NCBI GenBank assembly: GCA_027943245.1
Contig: JANDJZ010000167.1
Span: 26,283-90,282 of the forward strand
Source: Acanthamoeba sp. SK_2022b
Lineage: Eukaryota; Discosea; Longamoebia; Acanthamoebidae
Reading direction: 5' to 3'
DNA: 64,000 nt
A model generated the notes under the pieces. The model did no database searches and had not been told where the DNA came from. It worked only from the letters and a program-made list of their open reading frames with translations. This document shows, in pieces, positions 24,772 through 33,203 of this stretch (position 1 is the stretch's first letter; every line of letters starts with the position of its first letter). The translations under genes were made by a program, and so were the position numbers.

Positions 24772-25212
24772 ATGTCAACTTATAGCTTTTTGGATGTGTC
24801 CGCCAATATCACCGGCGTGGGCGGTTCGATTGACCTCGGCAACGGTGCAGCGACTTCCGACGAGGGGATTGTCGTTGCAATGGGCGGCGATAAAAACACG
24901 ATGGTGACCGGCGCCGATGGCGAGGGGATGCACAGCCTGCACGCCGATAAATCGGGCACGATCACCGTCAATCTACTCAAAACCAGCCCGACGAACGCCA
25001 AGCTGTCGGTGATGTATAACGCGCAGTCGCTGTCATCTGCGACCTGGGGCAACAACGTCATCGTGATCCGCAACAAATCCAGTAACGACGTGACCACGGC
25101 GCGCGGCGTCGCGTTCAAGAAATTGCCGGATTGGCAGAACGCCAAAGACGGTAACACCGTCGCCTGGGTGTTCGACTGCATCAAGATCGACCAACTGCTC
25201 GGCACGTTTTAA
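24772..25212 (+). CDS. Tail tube protein (DUF3277)
   Basis: 146 residues. DUF3277 pattern: YSFLDVSANITGVGGSIDLG, MVTGADGEGMHSLHADKSGT, VARGVAFKKLPDW-like segment and a C-terminal WVFDCIKIDQLLG. It polymerises inside the sheath to form the DNA channel. Confidence 0.85.
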   Translation: MSTYSFLDVSANITGVGGSIDLGNGAATSDEGIVVAMGGDKNTMVTGADGEGMHSLHADKSGTITVNLLKTSPTNAKLSVMYNAQSLSSATWGNNVIVIRNKSSNDVTTARGVAFKKLPDWQNAKDGNTVAWVFDCIKIDQLLGTF

Positions 25213-25222
25213 GGGGTAATGC

Positions 25223-25651
25223 ATGGAATTTGAAATTAAGGGCCAAAAATACCGCGCGGCCAAACTGAATGTTTTCGAGCAGTTGAAAGTTTCCCGGAAG
25301 CTGCTGCCGCTGCTGTCCGGCCTGCTGGGGGAAATTAAGGTGTTGCGCCAGCTGAAAACCGGGCAGATTTCGATTGAGGACGCGCTCAAAGTGGCGCTAC
25401 CGGTGATCGCACAAACGCTGGCGGACGTCAGCGACGATGACAGCAACGCGATTATTCATCCCTGCCTGGCGGTGGTGTCACGCCAGAATGGCACCGTCTA
25501 CACGTCGATCTTTACCAGCGGTCAACTGATGTTCGATGACATCGACATGATGGACATGCTGCAAATCGTCGCGCGCGTGGTCGGGGACTCGTTGGGAAAT
25601 TTTTTGCCCGCACTCCCCGACAGCGAGACGAAAGACCAGCCGCCGGCCTGA
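25223..25651 (+). CDS. Tail assembly chaperone (short form)
   Basis: 142 residues, MEFEIKGQKYRAAKLNVFEQ, helical, with TLADVSDDDSNAIIHPCLAV. It lies between the tube and tape-measure genes, the position of the G chaperone. An in-frame slippery heptamer near its 3' end allows a -1 shift into the next ORF to make a longer GT-like form. Both forms would coat the tape measure during tail assembly. Confidence 0.8.
   Translation: MEFEIKGQKYRAAKLNVFEQLKVSRKLLPLLSGLLGEIKVLRQLKTGQISIEDALKVALPVIAQTLADVSDDDSNAIIHPCLAVVSRQNGTVYTSIFTSGQLMFDDIDMMDMLQIVARVVGDSLGNFLPALPDSETKDQPPA
25597..25603 (+). promoter_or_regulatory. -1 ribosomal frameshift site in tail chaperone
   Basis: A AAT TTT lies exactly in the X-XXY-YYZ register of the zero frame (codons GGA AAT TTT TTG). 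A GC-rich stem (CCGCCGGC with GCCGGGCGG, about 25644-25681) lies downstream, further away than usual for a stimulator. The -1 frame stays open to 25833. Confidence 0.65.
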
Positions 25652-25833
25652 CGCTGGACGTCCTGCCGGGCGGCGAGGATTACCTGTTACGCCCGGTGGA
25701 TGCCGGCATGTGCAGCTTTGAGGCGCTCAAGGATGGGCGCCTCGATTTGTTCGACGTCGCGCTGATGAATGATTACCTGGACATGAAAGCGGATAACGAA
25801 GCCCGGATCGCCAGGTGGAGAGAGGATCAATGA
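25597..25833 (+). CDS. Tail chaperone -1 frame extension (DUF6889-like)
   Basis: No good ribosome-binding site or start codon serves this frame, but it is open from the slippery site to 25833 and reads as protein: GGEDYLLRPVDAGMCSFEAL, then GRLDLFDVALMNDYLDMKAD. This resembles the short DUF6889 ORFs that follow tail chaperones in related phages. The shifted product would have about 203 residues. Its stop overlaps the start of the tape measure. Confidence 0.7.
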   Translation, partial: KFFARTPRQRDERPAAGLTLDVLPGGEDYLLRPVDAGMCSFEALKDGRLDLFDVALMNDYLDMKADNEARIARWREDQ

Positions 25834-27836
25834 ACGCTGAAACCATCAAGGATTTTTTGATTTCTCTGGGCTTCGAAATCGACGCCACCGGCGAGCGAAA
25901 ATTCTCTGCTGTTGTCGCCGGCGTCACGGCGAACGTGCTCAAAATGGGGGCGGCAGTAGAAGGGGCCGCGCTGACAATCGTCGGATTTACCACGCAGATC
26001 GCCAATGGCCTGGATAAAGTCTATTTTGCATCGCAGCGCACCGGCGCCTCAGTGGCGGGCATTCGCGCGTTGGGATATGCCGCCTCGCAGATGGGCGCAG
26101 ACGCGGCCGCTGCGCAGGGTTCGCTGGAGAGCCTCGCGAGATTCATCCGTAACAACCCGGGCGCGGAAGGTTTCCTGAACCGCCTAGGCGTGCAGACGCG
26201 CGGTGCGAATGGTCAGATGCGCGATGCCGCCGCCATTTTTACCGGTGTCGGCGATAAGCTGCGCAGCATGCCGTATTACCGAGCGAATCAGTATGCGCAG
26301 ATGCTGGGGATCGACGAAAACACGCTCCTCGCCATGCGCCGCGGCATTAACGGTTTTACTGCCGATTACCAGAGCATGCTGAAAGCCACCGGCCTGAACG
26401 CCGACCGCGCGGCGCAGAAGTCCAATAAATTCATGACCTCCATGCGCAGCCTGACCGCGTTGCTTGGCATGGCAAAAGACAAAATAGGCTCAGATCTGGC
26501 CGGCGGCCTGAGTGGTTCACTGGATACTCTGCGCCGGCGCATTATGGACAATTTCCCGAAGATAGAGGGATTCATCACCAAAACTGTTCGGGGTGTTCTC
26601 TGGTTAGCCGAGGTTTTCGGGCGGATGCTTTACCGTGGCTATCAGGCTATCGATCAGGTGATCACTTGGTGGAAAAACCTCGATACCGAATCGCGCAAAC
26701 TGATCGGGATTTTCGGCGCGCTGCTGGTTGCCTGGCGGCTGTTGAATAGCGCTTTCCTGATGTCGCCGATTGGGATGATCACTGCGCTTATCGTGGGTAT
26801 CGGCCTGCTGTGGGACGATTACCGCACCTGGAAAGAAGGCGGAAAAAGCCTCATCGATTGGGCGAAGTGGGAACCGGCTATCACCCAGGCCAAGAACGCG
26901 ATGATCTGGCTGCGTGACAAGCTGCTCGAACTGAAAGACGCCGTCGGCGGCTGGAAAACTGCGCTGGAAATATTGGCCGGTTTCGTGGCTGTTACCTGGG
27001 CGGCGAAAATGGTCAGTGCGATCGGCTCCGTGACTAAAAGCGTCGGTGGCCTGTCAAAAGCGATGGGCGGCCTGGGCAAAGTCGGCGTGATCGGCGGCTT
27101 GCTTGCGGTCGAAGAGGCTGTCGTTAAACCGCTCGAGGGGAAATATTCCTGGCTGACCAACAACCCCGTCGCCGATTTCCTGAACCAGCTCCCGGGCAGT
27201 GACACGGTCGACGAATGGGGGCGCAAACTGCTGCCGTGGCGCCGCGGTGAATCCACGCAATATGGCCAGTCGGTGCGCCGGCCGCAGGCGACAAAAGCAG
27301 GGGCGGCGCTGTTGGGCTGGCTGCAGCCCAAACTGACGCAGCTCGAGGCAATGTACAACCTGCCGGCGGGCCTGCTGCGCAGCGTTGCGCTAACCGAATC
27401 TGGCGGCAATCAGTTTGCTGTTTCCGGTGCCGGCGCGAAAGGCTTGTTCCAGTTCATGCCTGGCACCGCCCGGGACATGGGGCTACGTGGCGATGACGTC
27501 TTCGACCCGTCCAAATCAGCGGCGGCCGCTGCTCGCTATCTGGGTATGCTGCTGCGCATGAATGGCGGCGATCTGGAAAAAACGCTGGCGTCCTATAACT
27601 GGGGGATCGGCAACGTTCAGAAGCACGGCATGGGGCTGATGCCGGCGGAGACGCGTAACTACATACCGAGAGTGCTCAGCAACATGCCAGGTGCCGGCGG
27701 GAACAGCCTGAATCAGCAGACGGTGATCAACATCCACGGCGTTAACGATCCCGCGCGCGCAGGGATGGAAGTCGCCGATCGTCAAACTGGCGTGAACTCC
27801 CGCCTGACCCAGCAACTCTATGCGAGGCCGCAATAA
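25830..27836 (+). CDS. Tape measure protein with lytic transglycosylase domain
   Basis: 668 residues from the ATG at 25830 (GGAGAGAGGA upstream). The N-terminal part is helical with glycine-alanine-rich stretches and hydrophobic segments near residue 300 (LIGIFGALLVAWRLLNSAF; GMITALIVGIGLLW). The C-terminal about 140 residues are a soluble lytic transglycosylase domain: ALTESGGNQF (catalytic Glu), GAKGLFQFMPGTARDMG and ASYNWGIGNV. It sets tail length (short) and opens peptidoglycan during infection. Confidence 0.9.
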   Translation: MNAETIKDFLISLGFEIDATGERKFSAVVAGVTANVLKMGAAVEGAALTIVGFTTQIANGLDKVYFASQRTGASVAGIRALGYAASQMGADAAAAQGSLESLARFIRNNPGAEGFLNRLGVQTRGANGQMRDAAAIFTGVGDKLRSMPYYRANQYAQMLGIDENTLLAMRRGINGFTADYQSMLKATGLNADRAAQKSNKFMTSMRSLTALLGMAKDKIGSDLAGGLSGSLDTLRRRIMDNFPKIEGFITKTVRGVLWLAEVFGRMLYRGYQAIDQVITWWKNLDTESRKLIGIFGALLVAWRLLNSAFLMSPIGMITALIVGIGLLWDDYRTWKEGGKSLIDWAKWEPAITQAKNAMIWLRDKLLELKDAVGGWKTALEILAGFVAVTWAAKMVSAIGSVTKSVGGLSKAMGGLGKVGVIGGLLAVEEAVVKPLEGKYSWLTNNPVADFLNQLPGSDTVDEWGRKLLPWRRGESTQYGQSVRRPQATKAGAALLGWLQPKLTQLEAMYNLPAGLLRSVALTESGGNQFAVSGAGAKGLFQFMPGTARDMGLRGDDVFDPSKSAAAAARYLGMLLRMNGGDLEKTLASYNWGIGNVQKHGMGLMPAETRNYIPRVLSNMPGAGGNSLNQQTVINIHGVNDPARAGMEVADRQTGVNSRLTQQLYARPQ

Positions 27837-28441
27837 TGGATATTCTCTCCGTCCTGTTTTCGCAGCAGACCCGGAAGATCGGCGGCATCATCCCGAGCGT
27901 GGCAATCTCGGAAAAACACAGCGACACGCTGGAGGTCACCGAGCATCCGATCGAAGACGGCGCACCGGTCAGCGACCATGCCTACAAGCGGCCGCCGGAG
28001 GTGACGATGGAGCTGGGTTTCGCCGGCGGCGGCTCGCTGCTGGATGGCGTCGACACAACCCAGTTTATCGACATCAACAGCGGCCGGACGCTCAGCAGCG
28101 GCCCGCGGGAAGTTTATAAGCAGTTGCTCGCGCTGCAGGAAAGCCGCTTGCCGTTCGACGTCACCACCGGCAAGCGGCAGTACCAGAACATGCTGATCCG
28201 CTCACTGGATGTCACGACCGATCGCACCAGCGAAAACGTGCTGATGTGTGTCCTGACGCTGCGCAACGTCATCATTTCCCGCACGCAGAGCGTTTCGGTT
28301 GCGGACAAAGCCAACATGGCTGACGGCGTCAGCACGTCGGCGGTGCAGAACTCTGGCACTAAATCGGCCAAGCCGGTCAACGAAAGTTTGCTCTCCCAGG
28401 CGCAGCGCGGCGCGCTGGGAGGGCTGGGAGGTTTCGGGTGA
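27836..28441 (+). CDS. Baseplate protein, Dit-like N-terminal domain
   Basis: 201 residues: RKIGGIIPSVAISEKHSDTL, ITEHPIEDGAPVSDHAY-type core and YQNMLIRSLDVTTDRTSENV. This is the Dit-like phage tail protein pattern. The C-terminus is serine-, lysine- and glycine-rich. It lies directly after the tape measure and starts the baseplate module. Confidence 0.78.
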   Translation: MDILSVLFSQQTRKIGGIIPSVAISEKHSDTLEVTEHPIEDGAPVSDHAYKRPPEVTMELGFAGGGSLLDGVDTTQFIDINSGRTLSSGPREVYKQLLALQESRLPFDVTTGKRQYQNMLIRSLDVTTDRTSENVLMCVLTLRNVIISRTQSVSVADKANMADGVSTSAVQNSGTKSAKPVNESLLSQAQRGALGGLGGFG

Positions 28442-28743
28442 ACATTCAGGAAATTCCGCTGACGCCGGACAATCAGCAATTCGGGATCGCTCTGGGCGGC
28501 CAGCAGATGACTATGCGGCTGACCTGGCGCGATGAGGCCGGCTGGTTGCTCGACCTCATGGACAGCGCCGGCGGAGCGCTGGTGAATAGTGTGCCGCTGG
28601 TGCCTGGCGCCAACCTGCTGGCGCAGCATGCGCATCTGGGGTTTACCGGTGCGCTGATCGTCATGGTCGACAACAACGAACCAGAGCTACCGACGAAAAC
28701 CAACCTCGGGATTGGCAGCCATCTTTATTTTGTGCAGGAGTAG
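28438..28743 (+). CDS. Baseplate plug protein
   Basis: 101 residues: NIQEIPLTPDNQQFGIALGG, MRLTWRDEAGWLLDLMD and a C-terminal LGIGSHLYFVQE. This is the small baseplate-plug family (Pam3 gp18-like) that lies between Dit-like and hub genes in related myoviruses. The start overlaps the previous stop. Confidence 0.75.
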   Translation: MNIQEIPLTPDNQQFGIALGGQQMTMRLTWRDEAGWLLDLMDSAGGALVNSVPLVPGANLLAQHAHLGFTGALIVMVDNNEPELPTKTNLGIGSHLYFVQE

Positions 28744-28746
28744 GGC

Positions 28747-29811
28747 ATGAGTCAGAACTGGATGCGGCATTTTGAGCTGCAGCTGCTGGACCAGAAGGGC
28801 AGCGGCATCAGCCTGTCAGATTTTAAAGTCACTTTCCGCATTGAGTGGGCCGATACGCGGTGGCCGCGCGTCGCCAACGTCAAAATTTACAACCTTTCGC
28901 CGGATACCCAAAACCGGATTCTGGGCAGCGAGTTTTCTAAAATCCGCATGATTGCCGGCTATGATGGGATAGCCCCAGATGCAGAAGCCACTCAGGTCGG
29001 CGTAGCGCGGCCGGTGGACCCGGCAAAATCAGGCCAGCGTGACGGCCAGAACTTCGGGCTAATTTTTGAGGGGGATCTGCGCTTCACGATCACCGGCAAA
29101 GATAACCCGACCGATTCCTGGGTGCTGATTCAGGCCGTGGGCGATCATGAGGCGTTTCTCTATGCGACGGTGAACACCACGCTCGCCGCCGGCTATACCG
29201 TGGCTGACGTGTACAATACCGCTCTGAAAAGCTTCAACGCCTACGGCATAACCCAGGGGATCACCGGAACTTTTCCCGATACGGTTTTTCCTCGCGGGCT
29301 GGCGCTGTTCCAATCTGCACGCGATGTCATGGACTCCGTTGCCGGCATGTGTAAAGCAACCTGGCAGTTGATTGACGGCAAGCTGCAGATGGTCAACGAG
29401 AACAAATACATTCACGAGGCTATCGTGCTGAACAGCGAAACAGGGCTGATCGGCATGCCTCAGCAGACGATGGGCGCCGGCGTTAACGTACGCTGCCTCA
29501 TCAACCCGAATATTCGCATTAATGGCCTGATCCAGCTCGACCAGGCATCAGTTTATCGAACAGCACTATCCGACAGTGAGATCGCCCAATCCAGCGGCCG
29601 CATAAGCGAAACCGACCAAAACGGAAACCGAGTTGTTGCCGGTTCCCTGCAGCAGCCCGCCAGCATCGCGACGGACGGCGTGTATATCGTCAAAGCGATC
29701 GATTATACTGGCGACACACGAGGTCAGGCATGGTACATGGATCTTATGTGTTTTGCTCGTGGTGCTAGGGATTTGCAGTCTATAGCGTCTATAAATAAAA
29801 CATCGGGATGA
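28747..29811 (+). CDS. Baseplate hub protein
   Basis: 354 residues. The N-terminal WPRVANVKIYNLSPDTQNRI and KIRMIAGYDG segments and the central GLIFEGDLRFTITGKDNPTD fit the phage hub (gpD/gp27-like) pattern. The last codons become AT-rich just before the inserted cargo island, but the reading frame ends normally. Confidence 0.78.
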   Translation: MSQNWMRHFELQLLDQKGSGISLSDFKVTFRIEWADTRWPRVANVKIYNLSPDTQNRILGSEFSKIRMIAGYDGIAPDAEATQVGVARPVDPAKSGQRDGQNFGLIFEGDLRFTITGKDNPTDSWVLIQAVGDHEAFLYATVNTTLAAGYTVADVYNTALKSFNAYGITQGITGTFPDTVFPRGLALFQSARDVMDSVAGMCKATWQLIDGKLQMVNENKYIHEAIVLNSETGLIGMPQQTMGAGVNVRCLINPNIRINGLIQLDQASVYRTALSDSEIAQSSGRISETDQNGNRVVAGSLQQPASIATDGVYIVKAIDYTGDTRGQAWYMDLMCFARGARDLQSIASINKTSG

Positions 29812-29818
29812 ATTCTTA

Positions 29819-30544
29819 ATGAAGATGCTCGCGATAATTGTAATGGTTTCTCCTGTTTTTTTAAGTTCATGCAGCTGGGATCCTAATGGTATTAATGCGC
29901 AGAGGGAGTGGATTGCTCAAAAAGAGAAGGAGAGGTCTGAATATGAAAAGCGAGTTGCTAATGAGCAAGTGGAAAGAATTAAAAGACAGAAAGATGAAAG
30001 TGAGCGCTTCGAAAAGTCTCACCCTGAAGTTTTGATAGATAAAATTGATGTTGACTCGGCGGCTGTTGATGAAAAAGGATTCGCATCTGCACTTAACAAA
30101 CTGGATTTCGTTACGCGTTACCCAGGCACACAAACTATTGATAACTCATATGTTAAAGTTGGAACGTATAATCTTACGGTTAGGCGCTTTCAGGTGGCAA
30201 TGGAAGGGTACTCTAATGAATGTAAAAGGATTTCAGCCTATAACAATACTGACTATAAATCCTTGTGCATTTCTAGCTTAACCAAGGGAATTAATGATTT
30301 TGCAGCTATGCTAAAAAACGGGAGCATACCAGACAAAACCAAGGTTGCTGCTTTAAATGATGCTTCATATGGGAATTATATAGATTTTGAACATGCGGCT
30401 AGACTTGCACTAATGCATTTCAAACTATGCCAGCAGAAGGGTAATGTTGGTTATGTTGAGATGGTGGCTACTGCCGTTCCATGCAGTGGACGTGGCGATG
30501 TGCTGAACATTGACACTGCGCAAAAAATGGATCTTCTTAAGTGA
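29819..30544 (+). CDS. Cargo lipoprotein with coiled coil
   Basis: 241 residues. The signal sequence ends in a lipobox (VFLSSC, cysteine at about residue 18), so it is probably an envelope lipoprotein. Next comes a charged coiled coil (about 26-70, REWIAQKEKERSEYEKRVAN) and a C-terminal domain with four scattered cysteines. The gene is AT-rich and lies between the baseplate hub and spike genes, where no virion gene is expected. Lysogen-expressed lipoproteins often exclude other phages; that role is inference. Confidence 0.65.
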   Translation: MKMLAIIVMVSPVFLSSCSWDPNGINAQREWIAQKEKERSEYEKRVANEQVERIKRQKDESERFEKSHPEVLIDKIDVDSAAVDEKGFASALNKLDFVTRYPGTQTIDNSYVKVGTYNLTVRRFQVAMEGYSNECKRISAYNNTDYKSLCISSLTKGINDFAAMLKNGSIPDKTKVAALNDASYGNYIDFEHAARLALMHFKLCQQKGNVGYVEMVATAVPCSGRGDVLNIDTAQKMDLLK

Positions 30545-30607
30545 TCACTATAACAACACCATCTAATGATACGTGATACAATTTATTATAATAATATGGA
30601 GGTTGTA

Positions 30608-31090
30608 ATGTGTGCAGATTTTGTGAGCGTAGAGTCGATGATTGCGGCCAGAGATGCTGCTGATTGGGCTTTTTGGACTATGATCGCTACTTGGGTTACG
30701 GCGATCGTAACTTTAGTGGCAGTTTTTATTGCTTGGCGAGGAATTCATACGTGGAAAGAACAACAAATAAGCGTCGCAAAGGCTGATTGGATAGTCTCAT
30801 TAGCGAACTACGCTTCGGGACTATCACATCTGCCTGATCAAATTCATTGGAAAGTTCTAGAGGATAAAGATCATATTGATAAAATTGCTGACCTTATGTA
30901 CGACTCTATAAAATGTTGGAAAGTGTTGCAGGCACATTTAGAAATGAGCAAGCGACTAAATAAAAAGCTCATGAAAAAATATAAATCTGGATGGGAGGAA
31001 TTTGCCACTAAACAGCACAATGGATATATGGAAGCACGAGTATGTAAGGATGATTTGAAGGCTCATTGCATAAATCTCTATAATTTGTGA
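30608..31090 (+). CDS. Membrane cargo protein with RDAA-WAFW anchor, type 2
   Basis: 160 residues from the ATG at 30608 (GGAGG upstream). Residues 15-30 (RDAADWAFWTMIATWV) match the anchor of the gene at 13356 at the same positions, and the helix runs to about 42. The cytoplasmic part differs: AKADWIVSLANYAS, then basic helices (SKRLNKKLMKKYKSGWEEFA). AT-rich cargo gene; function unknown. Confidence 0.65.
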   Translation: MCADFVSVESMIAARDAADWAFWTMIATWVTAIVTLVAVFIAWRGIHTWKEQQISVAKADWIVSLANYASGLSHLPDQIHWKVLEDKDHIDKIADLMYDSIKCWKVLQAHLEMSKRLNKKLMKKYKSGWEEFATKQHNGYMEARVCKDDLKAHCINLYNL

Positions 31091-31153
31091 TTAGGCCTTC
31101 TATGTTAAATAGAGTGTCGCATAGCAACGAAACAGCCGTAAAAATGGTTAGGT

Positions 31154-31267
31154 ATGGAGCACATGAAGCGAGGCGGCACGAAGCGTTTTCTTAACATGCA
31201 GCTGCTTCAGGCCATTATGGATGTACCGCGCCAGTATATGACCTACGATTGTGCTAAGGTGAAATAA
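31154..31267 (+). CDS. 37-residue ORF coupled to the next gene (uncertain)
   Basis: MEHMKRGGTKRFLNMQLLQA, basic, in an otherwise AT-rich island but with more balanced base composition. Its stop overlaps the start of the gene at 31267 (TAATG). It may be a coupling leader peptide or a remnant of an older phage gene. The ribosome-binding site is weak. Confidence 0.3.
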   Translation: MEHMKRGGTKRFLNMQLLQAIMDVPRQYMTYDCAKVK

Positions 31268-31950
31268 TGAATAAGGATTTGCAGACAGAAGCGAAGGAAG
31301 AGAGGCAAAGAGAGGAGTCTAAGGAAAGGGAAGAAGATTTAATAGAACGTGCCACTCTACTTTTTGAATTTCAGAAAGAACAATATGAGGCTGCTGTTGA
31401 TGGATATCGACGCCTTGAGGATAAGTTACAAAAATTATTTGGTACATTGGGAATAATTATTACTACTGTTGTCTTGATTATACGCTACTGGTATAAGGAC
31501 TTGTTTCCAGGTATATATGAGCCATTCCACTTATGGTGTCAACTTATCCTATGTCTATTCGTTATTACAGTGTTCTTGGCTTGGGGGTTTACTTTTAGTG
31601 GTATGCAGCCAAGAGTCTTAGAAAGACCGGACTCTTCGAGCGAGTTGACTCCAATTTTCATGGGCAATAAACGAAAAGACATTCTCACAACTTATGCTGA
31701 AGAATACTCTAGATTAACAGGGGTTATTGATGTTCTTCATGCGGAAAAAGTAGGGATAATGAAGAAGTGCTCCGAGGTCATGCTTATTGGTGCATGGCTT
31801 TTTGTGGTTTTTCTCTGCAGTTTCATAATATTGAAAGCAAATTTTAAGGATAACACATGTCCGGACAAGATGATCACAAATGGCAAGATGAATCTAAAAC
31901 AGGAAAAAGATCTTCCAACGACATATCTAGAAAGTCGGAACGTGGAGTAG
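31267..31950 (+). CDS. Three-helix membrane cargo protein
   Basis: 227 residues. A very charged N-terminal coiled coil (about 1-55, KEERQREESKEREEDLIERA) leads to three transmembrane helices (about 59-75, 90-108 and 171-192). Between the second and third lies a soluble loop. The shape recalls small membrane effectors of defence systems, but no nucleotide-binding or enzymatic partner is adjacent. The 3' end overlaps a polar 66-residue ORF. AT-rich; unknown. Confidence 0.62.
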   Translation: MNKDLQTEAKEERQREESKEREEDLIERATLLFEFQKEQYEAAVDGYRRLEDKLQKLFGTLGIIITTVVLIIRYWYKDLFPGIYEPFHLWCQLILCLFVITVFLAWGFTFSGMQPRVLERPDSSSELTPIFMGNKRKDILTTYAEEYSRLTGVIDVLHAEKVGIMKKCSEVMLIGAWLFVVFLCSFIILKANFKDNTCPDKMITNGKMNLKQEKDLPTTYLESRNVE

Positions 31951-32057
31951 TTCCGCAGAATTCTGATAGTAAAGGGTATAATTCTGGAATCCCTATCCCA
32001 CCAGGGAAAAAGGTTACAGAAAGCTATGATCCGCATAAGCTCCGTAATAAGAAATAA
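31857..32057 (+). CDS. 66-residue polar, probably disordered protein
   Basis: Starts within the 3' end of the membrane-protein gene in another frame, with AAGGA before the ATG at 31857. It is made of polar and charged residues (MSGQDDHKWQDESKTGKRSS) and ends GKKVTESYDPHKLRNKK. No hydrophobic core is evident. The overlap suggests a two-gene unit, perhaps effector and regulator. A terminator follows five bases later. Confidence 0.5.
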   Translation: MSGQDDHKWQDESKTGKRSSNDISRKSERGVVPQNSDSKGYNSGIPIPPGKKVTESYDPHKLRNKK

Positions 32058-32061
32058 AACT

Positions 32062-32085
32062 AACCCGCTTCGGCGGGTTTTTTTA
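32062..32085 (+). terminator. Rho-independent terminator of the cargo island
   Basis: AACCCGC TTCG GCGGGTT followed by seven T. It ends the island transcript and isolates it from the baseplate spike gene that follows. Confidence 0.88.
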
Positions 32086-32097
32086 TGGGAAAAATTC

Positions 32098-32856
32098 ATG
32101 CCCGTATCCCTCACATCTCAAATCGGCGATAAGCAGCAGGCCGACCAGGCGCTGTTCGACGCCATCAACGCAGGAATGCGCGTATCGATCCCCGGCATCA
32201 TTCAATCCTTTGACGCGGACGCGGTGACCTGCGTTGTCCTGCCGGCCGTGAAAGGTTACGAGCCGGAAAGCGCCGGCGGCGGAAATTCTGCCAGCCTGCC
32301 GCTGCTGGTCGATGTGCCGGTCATTTTCCCGCGTGGCGGGGGCGTCACGCTCACGTTTCCGGTTAAGGCGGGTGATGAGTGCCTCCTTATGTTTGCCGAC
32401 CGTAGCATCGATTTTTGGTGGCAAAGCGGCGGCGTGCAGGAGTCGGCCGCCGAACGCATGCACCATCTGTCCGATGCCTTCGCTATTGTCGGCCCGCAGT
32501 CGCAGGCCAATAAAATCAGCGGTATCAGCACCAGCGCCGCGCAGCTGCGCACCGACGACGGCGCAGCATTTATCGAACTCGACCCCAGCAGCCACGCGGT
32601 GACCGTTACCACGTCGGGCAAGCTAACCGCCAGCGCGCAGGGCGGCACGGAGATCAACTCTCCCGAAATTGTGCTCAACGGCAACGTGACCATCAATGGC
32701 GACCTGTCGCAGGGCATGGGCGCTGGCGGTGGCACGGCGACGATGCTGGGGCCGGTGAACGTGACCAACGACGTCAACGCCGGGGGCATCAGCCTGCAGA
32801 CGCACAAGCACGGTGGCGTAGAAACTGGCGGCGGCCAGACGGGAGGACCGCAGTGA
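32098..32856 (+). CDS. Baseplate spike, Gp138-like membrane puncturing protein
   Basis: 252 residues from the ATG at 32098 (GGGAAAA upstream). The N-terminal OB-like domain (GMRVSIPGIIQSFDADAVTC; PLLVDVPVIFPRGGG) is typical of Gp138 spikes. A repetitive beta-helix-like region follows (INSPEIVLNGNVTINGD). The C-terminal THKHGG is the HxH tip motif that usually holds an iron ion at the spike point. Confidence 0.85.
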   Translation: MPVSLTSQIGDKQQADQALFDAINAGMRVSIPGIIQSFDADAVTCVVLPAVKGYEPESAGGGNSASLPLLVDVPVIFPRGGGVTLTFPVKAGDECLLMFADRSIDFWWQSGGVQESAAERMHHLSDAFAIVGPQSQANKISGISTSAAQLRTDDGAAFIELDPSSHAVTVTTSGKLTASAQGGTEINSPEIVLNGNVTINGDLSQGMGAGGGTATMLGPVNVTNDVNAGGISLQTHKHGGVETGGGQTGGPQ

Positions 32857-33203
32857 GATACCGGAAAGAAGACAAAAACGGAGATTACAGCTTCGGTCGA
32901 GGCGAGGGTGATTTCTTCATTAACACGCCCGAGGCCGTGGGCATGGCGGTGATCAGCCGCCTGCAGCTGCGAAAGGGTGAGTGGTTCCTCGATACCACCG
33001 CCGGCACCGACTGGACGCAGATACTCGGCAAATACACGTCGGGCCTCTATGACATCGTGATCCGCGAACGTATCCTCGGCACGCCGAACGTGACCGAGAT
33101 CGTCGAGTACCAGAGCCAGCGTGATGTCGATACGCGCGACCTCCTGATCACCGCCACGTTAAACACCGCCTTCGGTCAAACCTCGGTAACAACCTATGTA
33201 TGA
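32853..33203 (+). CDS. Baseplate wedge protein (gp25/W-like)
   Basis: 116 residues with a GTG start overlapping the previous stop. The pattern FFINTPEAVGMAVISRLQLR KGEW, then DTTAGTDWTQILGKYTSG, and a C-terminal TLNTAFGQTSVTTYV matches small wedge proteins between the spike and baseplate J genes. It connects the hub to J-like proteins. Confidence 0.75.
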   Translation: MRYRKEDKNGDYSFGRGEGDFFINTPEAVGMAVISRLQLRKGEWFLDTTAGTDWTQILGKYTSGLYDIVIRERILGTPNVTEIVEYQSQRDVDTRDLLITATLNTAFGQTSVTTYV

